DNA of 64,000 bases from Isoptericola sp. BMS4 (GTDB taxonomy: Bacteria > Actinomycetota > Actinomycetes > Actinomycetales > Cellulomonadaceae), in assembly GCF_011634835.1 (NCBI RefSeq), contig NZ_SIRP01000001.1, positions 4,013,324 through 4,077,323 of the forward strand, in the 5' to 3' direction. Positions 6,672 to 15,020 of this stretch are shown one piece after another (position 1 is the stretch's first letter; each line of letters begins with the position of its first letter). Both the position numbers and the translations under genes were made by a program. Below the pieces are notes generated by a model. That model was not told where the DNA came from and did not search any database. It saw only the letters and a list, made by a program, of their open reading frames with translations.

Positions 6672-9170
6672 ATGTCGAACCAGGATCACCGGCGCATCAC
6701 CCGCACCATGCCGGCGACACAGCTCGTGGCCCTGCTGCTCGCGTTCGTCCTCGCGGCGGTGGCCGGCGGAGTGCTCTCCGCCGGGCTGGTGATCCCGTTC
6801 GTCGCCGGGGCGAACGCTGCCGCCGACAGCACCGTGGAGATCTACGACGAGCTGCCGGCCGAGCTCGAGCCGGGGCCGCTCTCGGAGCAGTCCCGCGTCT
6901 ACGCGAGCAACGGCGAGCTCCTCGCCACGTTCTTCGCGCAGAACCGCATCGTGGTCCCGCTCGACGACGTCTCCGAGAACATGCAGAACGCCGTGATCGC
7001 CATCGAGGACGAGCGGTTCTGGGAGCACGGCGGCATCGACACCCGCGGTATCACCCGCGCCCTGGCGAACAACCTCGCGGGGCACGACCAGCAGGGCGCC
7101 TCGACGCTCACGCAGCAGTACGTGAAGAACGTGCTGATCGAGCAGGCCGTGCGCGACGACGACCCGTTCGGTCTCATCGAGGCCAAGGAGAGCTCGATCG
7201 ACCGCAAGCTGCGCGAGGCGAAGATGGCGATCTCGCTCGAGAAGCAGATGAGCAAGGAGGAGATCCTCCAGGGCTACCTCAACGTCGCGCAGTTCGGCGC
7301 CCAGAACCTGTACGGCGTGGAGACCGCGTCGCAGTACTACTTCTCCAAGAGCGCCAAGGACCTGAACATCGTCGAGGCGGCGACGATCGCGGGCATCACC
7401 AAGAACCCGAGCCGCTTCGACCCGACGGTCAACCCGAAGCAGGCACGCGACCGCCGCGACCTGGTGCTGCACAACATGTGGGCGCAGGGGTACATCACGG
7501 GCGAGGAGTACGACAAGGCCAAGTCGACGCCCGTCAAGAAGACGCTGGACGTGACGCCGGTGCAGGTCGGCTGCAGCGCCGCGGGCGACGCCGCGTTCTT
7601 CTGCGACTACGTGACCAAGGAGATCGTCAACAACGAGGTGTTCGGGGAGACCCGTGGGGAGCGCCAGTCCCTGCTGTACCGCGGCGGGCTGGAGATCCAC
7701 ACCACCCTCGACATGGACAAGCAGAAGGCGGCCGCGAAGGCCGTCAGGAACGCCGTCGACCCGGACGACTCGAGCCGCCTGCAGTCCGCCCTCGTCTCCG
7801 TGGAGCCGGGCACCGGCGAGATCAAGGCGATGGCGCAGAACGTGCCGTACACCGGCCTCGGCGACAAGAACGGGCGCAGCACCAGCGTCAACTACTCCGC
7901 GGGCCCTCTGCACGGCGCCTCGAAGGGGTTCCAGGTCGGGTCGAACTTCAAGCCGTTCGTGCTCGCCGAGTGGCTCAACGAGGGCCACACACTCTACGAG
8001 CAGGTGAACGCCACTGAGGTGAGTCGCCCCGTCGCCAATTTCCAGACCCCGTGCGTCGGGTCGCTCGGCTCGGACACCTGGGCGCCCGGCAACTCGGAGG
8101 GCGCGGCCTTCGGTTACATCTCCGCACTCGAGGCCACGTACAAGTCGGTCAACACGGCGTACGCGTCGATGGGCTACGAGCTCAACCTGTGCGACCTGCG
8201 CAACACCGCCTGGAACATGGGCTTCCGCCCCACCAACTCGGGCGTGCAGAGGGAGACCATCTACAAGCCCACCAAGGAGGACATCGACGTCCAGGCGCCG
8301 ATGATCATCGGCACCCAGGAGTCGACGCCGCTGTACCAGGCGGCCGCGTACGCGACGCTGGCCAGCGGCGGCACGTACTGCTCGCCCGTCGCAATCACGG
8401 GCGTGACCGGCCCCGGCGGCGAGAAGTACGACGTCCCGAAGGCCAAGTGCGACAAGAACGCCCTGCCGGAGAACATCGCCAACACCGTGGTGTACGCGAT
8501 GGAGCGGGTGTTCGGCCCGGGCGGTACGGCCTGGCGGCTCGACGGCGGCCTCTCGGACGGCCGGCCCGTCGCCGGCAAGACGGGCACGTCGCAGCTGTCC
8601 GCGCAGACGTGGTTCACCGGCTTCACGCCGAACCTGTCGACGTCGGTGTGGGTCGGCAACGCCGACAACCCCAACGAGGACCACACCGAGGGCAATGTCG
8701 TGAACGGCCAGTTCTACGACGTCATCTACGGTTCCACGCTCGCCGCCCCGGCGTGGAAGGAGTACATGGACAAGGCGGTCGCCGACCTTCCCGTGAAGGA
8801 CTTCGGCGAGCCGGACCAGTCGCTGGTCGGCGCTCCCCCGCCGCCGCCCGCTCCCCCGGAGAACAGCGACGACGACTCCGGGGACTCCGGTGACGGCGAC
8901 TCCGGTGACAGCGACAGCGGCGACGGCGGTGGCGAGACCGGCGGTGGCGAGACCGGCGGCGGTGACACCGGTGGCGGTGACACCGGTGGCGGTGACACCG
9001 GCGGTGGTGACACCGGCGGTGGTGACACCGGTGGCACCGACGGCGGCGGCAACGGTCAGGACGGCGGTGACGGTGGCGGCGACGGCAAGGGCCGCGACGA
9101 CGCGAGCGCGGCCTCGACGAACGCCGACGGCGGCACGAGCTCGCTGGCCGGCCTGTGGGGCGACAACTGA
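6672..9170 (+). CDS. Class A penicillin-binding protein (glycosyltransferase/transpeptidase)
   Basis: 832 residues. A short cytoplasmic N-terminus and one transmembrane helix (~18-45) anchor the protein. The GT51 glycosyltransferase domain has catalytic Glu112 in AIEDERFWEHGGID and GASTLTQQYVKN. The transpeptidase domain has the SxxK serine at ~424 (GSNFKPF), SVN in YKSVNTAY and the KTG triad at ~636 (AGKTGTSQ). It polymerises and cross-links peptidoglycan outside the membrane. The last ~100 residues are a Gly/Asp/Thr/Ser repeat tail (GGGDT units), probably a disordered wall-spanning region. The stop overlaps the next gene by 16 bp. Confidence 0.95.
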   Translation: MSNQDHRRITRTMPATQLVALLLAFVLAAVAGGVLSAGLVIPFVAGANAAADSTVEIYDELPAELEPGPLSEQSRVYASNGELLATFFAQNRIVVPLDDVSENMQNAVIAIEDERFWEHGGIDTRGITRALANNLAGHDQQGASTLTQQYVKNVLIEQAVRDDDPFGLIEAKESSIDRKLREAKMAISLEKQMSKEEILQGYLNVAQFGAQNLYGVETASQYYFSKSAKDLNIVEAATIAGITKNPSRFDPTVNPKQARDRRDLVLHNMWAQGYITGEEYDKAKSTPVKKTLDVTPVQVGCSAAGDAAFFCDYVTKEIVNNEVFGETRGERQSLLYRGGLEIHTTLDMDKQKAAAKAVRNAVDPDDSSRLQSALVSVEPGTGEIKAMAQNVPYTGLGDKNGRSTSVNYSAGPLHGASKGFQVGSNFKPFVLAEWLNEGHTLYEQVNATEVSRPVANFQTPCVGSLGSDTWAPGNSEGAAFGYISALEATYKSVNTAYASMGYELNLCDLRNTAWNMGFRPTNSGVQRETIYKPTKEDIDVQAPMIIGTQESTPLYQAAAYATLASGGTYCSPVAITGVTGPGGEKYDVPKAKCDKNALPENIANTVVYAMERVFGPGGTAWRLDGGLSDGRPVAGKTGTSQLSAQTWFTGFTPNLSTSVWVGNADNPNEDHTEGNVVNGQFYDVIYGSTLAAPAWKEYMDKAVADLPVKDFGEPDQSLVGAPPPPPAPPENSDDDSGDSGDGDSGDSDSGDGGGETGGGETGGGDTGGGDTGGGDTGGGDTGGGDTGGTDGGGNGQDGGDGGGDGKGRDDASAASTNADGGTSSLAGLWGDN

Positions 9171-10090
9171 CCGGCGCGGGGGCCCGTGCCGGGCGTCTGA
9201 TCGGCGGCGCGGTCGCCGTCGCAGCGGCCGGGCTCGCGTACGCCCACCTGGAGACCAAGCTCTTCACGGTGCGGCACGTCACGGTGCCCGTGCTGCCCCC
9301 GGGCGAGGCCGACCTGCGGGTGCTGCACCTCTCCGACCTGCACCTCACCCCGGCTCAGGAGCGCAAGATCGCCTGGGTCCGGTCGCTGGCCGCGCTCGAC
9401 CCGCACCTCGTGGTCGACACGGGCGACAACCTGGCGCACGTCGACTCGCTCGGCCCCGCGCTGCACGCGCTGGAGCCGCTGCTCCGCGTGCCGGGCGCCT
9501 TCGTCATGGGGTCCAACGACTACTACTCCCCCGTGCCGAAGAACCCCGCCCGCTACCTGCTGCCGGATGCCCGCGTAGCGCCCACGAGGCCGCCCGAGAT
9601 GCCCGCCGGCGAGCTGGCGGACGCGATGCGGTCCGCGGGCTGGAAGGACCTCACGAACCGTCGTGATGCCGTCGTCGCCGACGGCCGCACCCTGTCCCTG
9701 GTCGGGGTGGACGACCCGCACCTGGACCACGACGACTTCCCCCCGCCCGCGCCCACCGAGGACGGCGTGCTGCACCTGGGGGTGTCGCACGCGCCGTACC
9801 GCCGCGTCCTCGACCGGATGCACGCCGACGGCGCCGACGTCGTCCTGGCCGGGCACACGCACGGCGGCCAGCTCCGCGTGCCGGGATTCGGCGCACTCGT
9901 GACGAACTGCGACGTCGACCGCCGCCGGGCCTCCGGCCTGCACGGATGGCCCGGGCCGCGCCCCGACGAGGCCGGCGGTGCCGGGTCCACGTGGCTGCAC
10001 GTCTCCGCCGGCGCGGGCACGTCCCCGTACGCTCCCGTGCGGTTCGCATGCCGCCCCGAGGCGACCTTGCTCACCTTCACCACCCGGTGA
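9155..10090 (+). CDS. Membrane-anchored calcineurin-like metallophosphoesterase
   Basis: 311 residues with an N-terminal hydrophobic helix and a metallophosphoesterase domain: HLSDLHL (DxH), VVDTGDN (GDx), GSND in place of GNHD/E, SHAP and GHTHGGQ. The family hydrolyses phosphomonoesters or diesters using two metals; YaeI-type members act at the envelope. The substrate is unknown. GTG 9155 overlaps the penicillin-binding protein gene, so the two are likely co-transcribed and act at the cell surface; no clear ribosome site is seen. Confidence 0.85.
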   Translation: MGRQLTGAGARAGRLIGGAVAVAAAGLAYAHLETKLFTVRHVTVPVLPPGEADLRVLHLSDLHLTPAQERKIAWVRSLAALDPHLVVDTGDNLAHVDSLGPALHALEPLLRVPGAFVMGSNDYYSPVPKNPARYLLPDARVAPTRPPEMPAGELADAMRSAGWKDLTNRRDAVVADGRTLSLVGVDDPHLDHDDFPPPAPTEDGVLHLGVSHAPYRRVLDRMHADGADVVLAGHTHGGQLRVPGFGALVTNCDVDRRRASGLHGWPGPRPDEAGGAGSTWLHVSAGAGTSPYAPVRFACRPEATLLTFTTR

Positions 10091-10182
10091 CGGGATCTCG
10101 TTTTCGTCCTGGGGCGATCGTCGGCTATTCTGGGCAGGCTTCCGCACGCGGGTGACAGCCCGTCGTCGTAGGAGCAGTCCCT

Positions 10183-10259
<77 letters not shown>

Positions 10260-10262
10260 CCA

Positions 10263-10308
10263 GAAAGGCCCTCCGGCCAGCGGAAACGCTGACGTCGGAG
10301 GGCCTTTC
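10263..10308 (+). terminator. Hairpin terminator after tRNA-Pro
   Basis: GAAAGGCCCTCCG at 10263-10275 pairs with CGGAGGGCCTTTC at 10296-10308; an inner CAGCG-GAAA-CGCTG hairpin fills the loop. T residues follow in the arm. It is a good intrinsic terminator for the tRNA transcript. Confidence 0.75.
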
Positions 10309-10439
10309 GCTTTGCCCTAAGCGCCACGGAACCGGGGTGCTTCATCAACTGCTTCATGACGGCCCGGGACTCCGGCGCGTCTGGGCGGTCTGCGGCGGAC
10401 CACTGGCGCGAGTTGGAGCATCCTCACCTCCCAAGCAAC

Positions 10440-10472
10440 GAGGGCTCGATCGTCCGCGACGATCGAGCCCTC
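10440..10472 (-). terminator. Hairpin after the integrase gene
   Basis: A perfect 15-bp stem (10440-10454 with 10458-10472) with a 3-nt loop CGC lies just beyond the integrase stop. No T-tract is present, but location and strength suggest a terminator, or a bidirectional insulator at the element's end. Confidence 0.65.
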
Positions 10473-10492
10473 AGCCCCGGATGCTCCGTCTG

Positions 10493-11725
10493 TCACCCGC
10501 CATCGTCCGCCTGCCGCACCTGGCCGTTCCCCGGCGTCTTGAACAACGGGTCCATGTGCCACTCGGGGTTGACCACCTCTATGCCGGCGAACTCGTTCAT
10601 GAACGTCGCCCCGGTGTGGATCACCGGGCGCAGCTCGTGGCGGTAGATGCGCTCTGTGGTCGAGGTGTCGGAGTGCCCGACGACATGTGCGATCTGCTCG
10701 ACGGCCGCTCCCCCGGCGGACATCAGCGAGACGAAGGAGTGGCGCAGCTCGCGCGGCGTCCACTCCTTGGCATCCACCGAGGGGACGAACTTGAGCGCGG
10801 ACCGGAACGCGCGACGCACGTTCGCGGCGTCGAGCGGAGTGCCGACCGACGTCGTGAACACGTGGCCGGTCTCGGCCCAGTCGGACCCGGCCCTGGCGCG
10901 GTCCGCTTCCTGCTCACGGCGACGCCTGCGCAGAGCCTCGACCGCGACGTCGGGGAGGGCGAGGGTGCGCCGGGACTTCTTGGTCTTGGTGTCCCCGGAT
11001 GCCCGCACGGAGCGCCAAACCTCGATCGAGGGTGGGCTCGAGGCGAGGTCGACGTGGTTCCACGTCAGGGCGCGCATCTCCTCGGTGCGGATGCCGACGA
11101 GCATCGACACGACGATGTACGGGTACATCCAGTGCCCCTTGGTCAGCTCAAGGACGTCCAGCGCCTGCTTCTCGGTCAGGGACTTCGACTTCCGCCCAGC
11201 ACGCCCTCGTGGGGTCACGGCGAACTCGACCACGTTCCGCTCGATGAGGTCACGCGCGACGGCACGCTTGATCGCGCTGTTGAACTGCGCCTTGACGTCA
11301 GCGACCGTGCGCGTCGAACGTGTCTTCGCCAGGTCGGCCAGGAACGCCTCGACGTGCTTGGTCGTCAGTTTCCTGAGCAGCACGTCGCCAAGGCCGTCTA
11401 CGACGTGCGCGGACATGTAGGCACGCGTCTTGACCGTGCTCTCATCGACCTGACCTTGGCCGTACCGGAGCCAGTCGTCGACCGCGTCGCGCACGGTGAG
11501 TTTCTCGGCGCCCGGCGGGACGCCGTTCTCGTAGGCGCGGACGAGCCTACGCACAGCATCGATTGCCGCCGAGCGCGACTTGCCGTAGCCCGTCTTGCGG
11601 ACCTCCTTGCCACGGTCGTCGTATGCGACAACCCGGGTGGCGACCCAGCGTTGCCGCTTCTCGTTCCAGTAGACGCCCCCTTCGCCCCGCGAGCGACGCG
11701 GCGGCTTCTTCGACTGCTCGGTCAC
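10493..11725 (-). CDS. int: Tyrosine recombinase, element integrase
   Basis: 410 residues. Catalyses integration and excision at the tRNA-Pro site. It has an N-terminal SAM-like/arm-binding region and a C-terminal catalytic domain with the R-K-H-R-H-Y pattern: MLVGIRTEEMRAL (Arg I), TKTKKSRRTLAL (Lys), RELRHSFVSL (HxxR block) and VGHSDTSTTERIYRH (His and nucleophile Tyr). GTG 11725 overlaps the xis stop as GTGA, so the two are coupled. Position and orientation beside the tRNA 3' end are typical of actinobacterial ICEs. Confidence 0.95.
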   Translation of the reverse strand: MTEQSKKPPRRSRGEGGVYWNEKRQRWVATRVVAYDDRGKEVRKTGYGKSRSAAIDAVRRLVRAYENGVPPGAEKLTVRDAVDDWLRYGQGQVDESTVKTRAYMSAHVVDGLGDVLLRKLTTKHVEAFLADLAKTRSTRTVADVKAQFNSAIKRAVARDLIERNVVEFAVTPRGRAGRKSKSLTEKQALDVLELTKGHWMYPYIVVSMLVGIRTEEMRALTWNHVDLASSPPSIEVWRSVRASGDTKTKKSRRTLALPDVAVEALRRRRREQEADRARAGSDWAETGHVFTTSVGTPLDAANVRRAFRSALKFVPSVDAKEWTPRELRHSFVSLMSAGGAAVEQIAHVVGHSDTSTTERIYRHELRPVIHTGATFMNEFAGIEVVNPEWHMDPLFKTPGNGQVRQADDGG

Positions 11726-11934
11726 GCTGCACCGTCCGAGAGGCTGTCGACGTACTCACGCACCGCCTCGACGGGCACGAGGCGGCGGGTACCGACCTTG
11801 ACGGTGCGCAGTGCACCGCACCGGATCAGCTCGTAGACGACGGTCCGCCCGACGCGCAGCACCTCGGCAGCCTCCTCGACCCGGTAGAGCAGCGGGGCGA
11901 CCTGGCTGGCGGTGATCGACTCATTCCTCGACAT
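11722..11934 (-). CDS. xis: Excisionase-like helix-turn-helix protein
   Basis: 70 residues, MerR/AlpA-like winged helix: LYRVEEAAEVLRVGRTVVYE, then LIRCGALRTVKVGTRRLVP and an EAVREYVDSL end. Excisionases of this type bend DNA at the attachment site and direct the integrase toward excision. A GGGGGAGAG ribosome site precedes ATG 11934. It is the first gene of the xis-int operon and is preceded by the conserved motif at 11995-12045. Confidence 0.85.
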   Translation of the reverse strand: MSRNESITASQVAPLLYRVEEAAEVLRVGRTVVYELIRCGALRTVKVGTRRLVPVEAVREYVDSLSDGAA

Positions 11935-11994
11935 CTCTCCCCCAAGGGCGTTGTTGTCGGCACCAGCAGCGCCGGCGAGGGAGCTTCCCTCACA

Positions 11995-12045
11995 ACCTGG
12001 GAATGCCTCCCGAGGGCCGACGGAGTAACAGGCGAACCTGAACTC
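11995..12045 (-). promoter_or_regulatory. Conserved ~50-bp control motif upstream of xis-int (copy A)
   Basis: On the + strand it reads ACCTGGGAATGCC... then CGGAGTAACAGG-CGAACCTGAA. The same arrangement occurs at 14798-14850 upstream of the HTH/DUF2637 operon. Shared blocks are GGGAATGCC, GGGCC, CGGAGTAACAGG and AACCT-AA. It is probably a promoter with an operator for an element-encoded regulator. The rest of the 11935-12208 intergenic region shows no gene. Confidence 0.65.
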
Positions 12046-12208
12046 TATGGGCCGACGACGTACCCGGGCAGACCCGGATGTGTCCGTGCGGTGTTGCTCC
12101 GCGGTCGACATTCCTCTGGCGAGGGGAATCCACCGTTGGCGGCTGCTCTCGGCGCTGCCGCGCTGATGCTGGCCGCCTGTCCTAGCGATGTCGTGAGGCG
12201 GCTCGTCT

Positions 12209-12568
12209 TCATGAGGCGGGGTCGGTAGGCACGTCCTTGGGCTTGAGCGGATCGTCCCATCGTTTGAAGTAGCGCTCGATTTCCTTGGGGTTGGCGACGT
12301 CCACCTGGAGCCACTCGATGGCGGCCTCCCTCGACCGTTCCTCGCATAGCGCAGAGTTGTTGATGCGCGGATGATCGGCGATGTCGGTGAGCTCGGCCCA
12401 CACGCAGTACGCCTGCCCGCCCATATCGGCATCGGTGATGGCTTCGCCGGCGATCTCAGCCATTGTTTCGATGCCGACCTCGTACGGGTCGCTCGACAGC
12501 GCCAGGACCCGCTGCGCCGCGCTGGTCATGATCGCGTAGAGCTTGGAGTTGGCCTCGCTGGTTGGCAT
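12209..12568 (-). CDS. Hypothetical ICE protein (119 aa)
   Basis: 119 residues from ATG 12568 (MPTSEANSKLYAIMTSAAQR) to TGA 12209. Acidic, predicted helical and soluble, with no membrane segment or motif that I recognise. It lies between xis and the sigma-like gene, all on the minus strand, and may belong to the same regulatory module. The preceding 115 bp contain no clear promoter. Function unknown. Confidence 0.6.
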   Translation of the reverse strand: MPTSEANSKLYAIMTSAAQRVLALSSDPYEVGIETMAEIAGEAITDADMGGQAYCVWAELTDIADHPRINNSALCEERSREAAIEWLQVDVANPKEIERYFKRWDDPLKPKDVPTDPAS

Positions 12569-12683
12569 GAGTCGAGAGTAGAGAAGCGCACCCAGCTCGG
12601 ACGGATCACGGCCGCCGTCGGCGCGGCGCGCGGGATCAAGGCGGATCGGGAGTCCCGCTGCCCGGACACCAGACGTCCTCACC

Positions 12684-13556
12684 TCATGCCGCGGCCGCAG
12701 CACGAGTGACCGTCGTCGAGATCCACACGAGCAGATCGGACGCAGCATCACGACGGGCCCGCCCTGTTCGGCCGAGGTGGTCGACCAGGCCGGAAGCGAC
12801 GAGGCCGGCGGCGTCGATGGGCTGACCGAACGCGACACGTTGCTCGACCCACCACCCCGTCAGGGTCGACGTCGCCTCGACGAGGGTCGCGAACAGGCCG
12901 ATTTCGACCGCATCGGTTGGGCGCAGCGACTGGCCTGCTTCGAGGCGTGCCAGGGCCCAGGGCCGCCAGTCGACGCGGCATCGACGCACGATGGCTCGAG
13001 TCGACGGCACACGCCCTGCGGCCACTGCCTGCAGCGCGGCGGCGACGTCGGCGCGCAGGCGCGGTGAGTGGTTGCGACCGATGACTGCAGCGATCTTCGC
13101 CCACGCGGTATCTCCGAGGCGGGACTCGACAAGTAGCCGCAGCTCGGCGAGTGCCGCCAGTCGCGGATCGGCCACGGTGGGTTCGCCGGTGCCGTCCACG
13201 AGCGGGACGAGCTCGCTCCTGTGCACGTGGGTCGCGTAGGCCTTCTTCACGCGCCGGGCGACGACGTTGCGCGCGACGGCGAACGTCCAGCGCCGCTGGT
13301 CCTCGTCGCACAGGACGGTCCACTGGTCGCGCTTGGTCCACAGGATCTCGACGACGTCGCCGACCACCTCGCTCGTGGCACTGGCGACGTCACCGAGCTC
13401 ATCGCGCATGACGGCGGTGGTTCCGGCGGTGCGAAGGCGCCGGTGCACGTAGCCCTCGACGCTGTCAGCCAGGCCGAGCACGCGGACGCCGATCTCGTCG
13501 TCGTCGCACAGCGAAGCCGCCGCGTCGGTCGCCGGGGCTGGGGTCAGCGTCGCCAT
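12684..13556 (-). CDS. Sigma-70 region-2-like regulatory protein
   Basis: 290 residues. Residues ~55-105 (SEVVGDVVEILWTKRDQW... RRWTFAVARNVVARRVKKA) resemble region 2 of ECF sigma factors, which binds core polymerase and the -10 element. A recognisable region 4 is not seen; the C-terminal half is Ala-rich and helical with no clear family. It could be a divergent sigma or anti-sigma-like factor. The start overlaps the DUF2637 gene by 13 bp, so it is the last gene of that operon. It is one candidate for reading the element's unusual promoters (inference). Confidence 0.5.
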   Translation of the reverse strand: MATLTPAPATDAAASLCDDDEIGVRVLGLADSVEGYVHRRLRTAGTTAVMRDELGDVASATSEVVGDVVEILWTKRDQWTVLCDEDQRRWTFAVARNVVARRVKKAYATHVHRSELVPLVDGTGEPTVADPRLAALAELRLLVESRLGDTAWAKIAAVIGRNHSPRLRADVAAALQAVAAGRVPSTRAIVRRCRVDWRPWALARLEAGQSLRPTDAVEIGLFATLVEATSTLTGWWVEQRVAFGQPIDAAGLVASGLVDHLGRTGRARRDAASDLLVWISTTVTRAAAAA

Positions 13557-14320
13557 GTCTCAGCCTCCTGACGGTGTGCCATCTGCAAGCGCAGGTTTCG
13601 TAGCCATCGCCGCCCGGTCGCCTCGGAGCCCGCGAATCCCGCCTCGACGGCCATCCGTCCAGTCGGGCGAACTCCAGCCTGTTCCTGGGCGGCCACCCAC
13701 GCGGCGAAGTCGTCAGTCCTCTCGGCGGTCTGCTCGACGTCGGTGTCCGACGGTTCCGCGACCGGCGCGACGAGGGCGCCCGAGAACGTGTCGCTATTCT
13801 CGGCTGCGGCGATCTGCGCCCGCGCAGGAACGTCCGGCTCGTTGGCTCGCGCGGAGACGGCGACCGCAACCGGTTCGGCGGCGGGAACGTGCTCGCGTTC
13901 TTCGCCGCGCCGTACCGCGATCAGGACGAGCATGTGAGTGGTCAGCAGCAGCGACAGCGACGGCACCGAGGAGAACAGCGATGCGACCAGCCGGGAGAGC
14001 TCCATGTGCCCGACAGGGACGGGCTCGGCGTGCAGAAAGTTGCCGGTCCACGAGGCGGCTGCGAACACGATCAGCAGGACCCAGGCGTACCAGGTGCCGG
14101 CCGCACCACGGGCGCGGAACCGGAACGCCGCCCACGTGCCGAACAGGATGACCGTGTCGATCGTCAGCGGGAACATCCACGCCAGCCGCGGGGTGATGCC
14201 CGAGGCGATGCCAACCGCGCGCAGCGCGTTGAACGACAGCGTGAACGCCATGACCGCCGCGACCGTGCACAGCAGCACGCCCGGCCACAACGCCCCCGCC
14301 AGGGGCCGGCGCCCGCTCAC
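13544..14320 (-). CDS. DUF2637 (SpdB-like) membrane protein
   Basis: 258 residues. Four N-terminal transmembrane helices (~10-125), with ASGITPRLAWMFPLTIDTVI as the family hallmark, are followed by a cytoplasmic tail ending in a helix-turn-helix-like segment (GRMAVEAGFAGSEATGRRWL). DUF2637/Spd proteins are typical of actinobacterial conjugative plasmids and ICEs, where they help spread the element within mycelium or are linked to transfer. GTG 14320 overlaps the upstream gene's stop (GTGA). Confidence 0.85.
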   Translation of the reverse strand: MSGRRPLAGALWPGVLLCTVAAVMAFTLSFNALRAVGIASGITPRLAWMFPLTIDTVILFGTWAAFRFRARGAAGTWYAWVLLIVFAAASWTGNFLHAEPVPVGHMELSRLVASLFSSVPSLSLLLTTHMLVLIAVRRGEEREHVPAAEPVAVAVSARANEPDVPARAQIAAAENSDTFSGALVAPVAEPSDTDVEQTAERTDDFAAWVAAQEQAGVRPTGRMAVEAGFAGSEATGRRWLRNLRLQMAHRQEAETWRR

Positions 14321-14766
14321 CGCGCCAGTCCCGCGGTTCGAAGGCCGAGGTCGACGGCGATCCGCTCGAGGTCGGCGATGGCTTCAACCACGGCATCCGC
14401 CGCGATGCCACGCACCTGCTCCCGGAAGGCGCCGTTTGTGACCCACTCGTCGGCGCCGATGATGTGCTCGGCGAAGGTGCGCGCCGCGGAGCGCACCGTC
14501 GACGCCTTGAGCTCGGCGTGCTCGAGGAGGACTTCGATCCTCAACCGTCTGGACGTCGGATCTGCTGGGACCAGGTCAATGACTGCGCGGCCGGTGCCAC
14601 GGGCCCCGACAGACGGTCTGGCCGGCAGGCGCCCGGCCGCGACCAACGCGCGCTTGTGATCCGAGACGGTCGCCTGACCGATCCCCAAGTAGGCGGCGAT
14701 CTGCCGCTGTTTGAAACCGGCGGCGAGCAGCGCGTGGACCTGCTCTCGTAGTTCGGTCGAGGCCAT
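14317..14766 (-). CDS. Helix-turn-helix regulator at the head of the DUF2637 operon
   Basis: 149 residues. The N-terminal HTH is HALLAAGFKQRQIAAYLGIG followed by QATVSDHKRAL; the rest is helical without a known effector domain. ATG 14766 has a GGGAG site ~10 nt upstream. First gene of an operon with the DUF2637 and sigma-like genes. The motif shared with xis-int lies 32 bp upstream, so this protein may regulate both (inference). Confidence 0.7.
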   Translation of the reverse strand: MASTELREQVHALLAAGFKQRQIAAYLGIGQATVSDHKRALVAAGRLPARPSVGARGTGRAVIDLVPADPTSRRLRIEVLLEHAELKASTVRSAARTFAEHIIGADEWVTNGAFREQVRGIAADAVVEAIADLERIAVDLGLRTAGLAR

Positions 14767-14797
14767 CGAGATCTCCCTGGAGCCGGCGCATGCGTAC

Positions 14798-14850
14798 ACC
14801 GGGGGAATGCCCCGAACAGGGGCCCGGAGTAACAGGGCCAACCTCAAGTT
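14798..14850 (-). promoter_or_regulatory. Conserved control motif upstream of the HTH/DUF2637 operon (copy B)
   Basis: It matches copy A at 11995-12045 over about 50 bp: ACC-GGGGGAATGCC, GGGCC, CGGAGTAACAGGG and CAACCTCAA. On the coding strand both read TTSAGGTT..TGTTACTCCG..GGCATTCCC. The remainder of the intergenic stretch to 15020 shows nothing I can name. Confidence 0.65.
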
Positions 14851-15020
14851 GTTGCCGGAGCGATCGCCCTAGCTATCGGCAGTCCCGGAGCTGTGCCATC
14901 CGTCTGACCTGGGGGCGCTGTCGAATCTGTGTGAGTCTCACGCCGAGTAGAAGTGCGTGAGCCGGTTCTGTCTTCACAGGTCAACGGACTGGTTGTGCGA
15001 TGCGAGCCCCCGCCCGCAGC

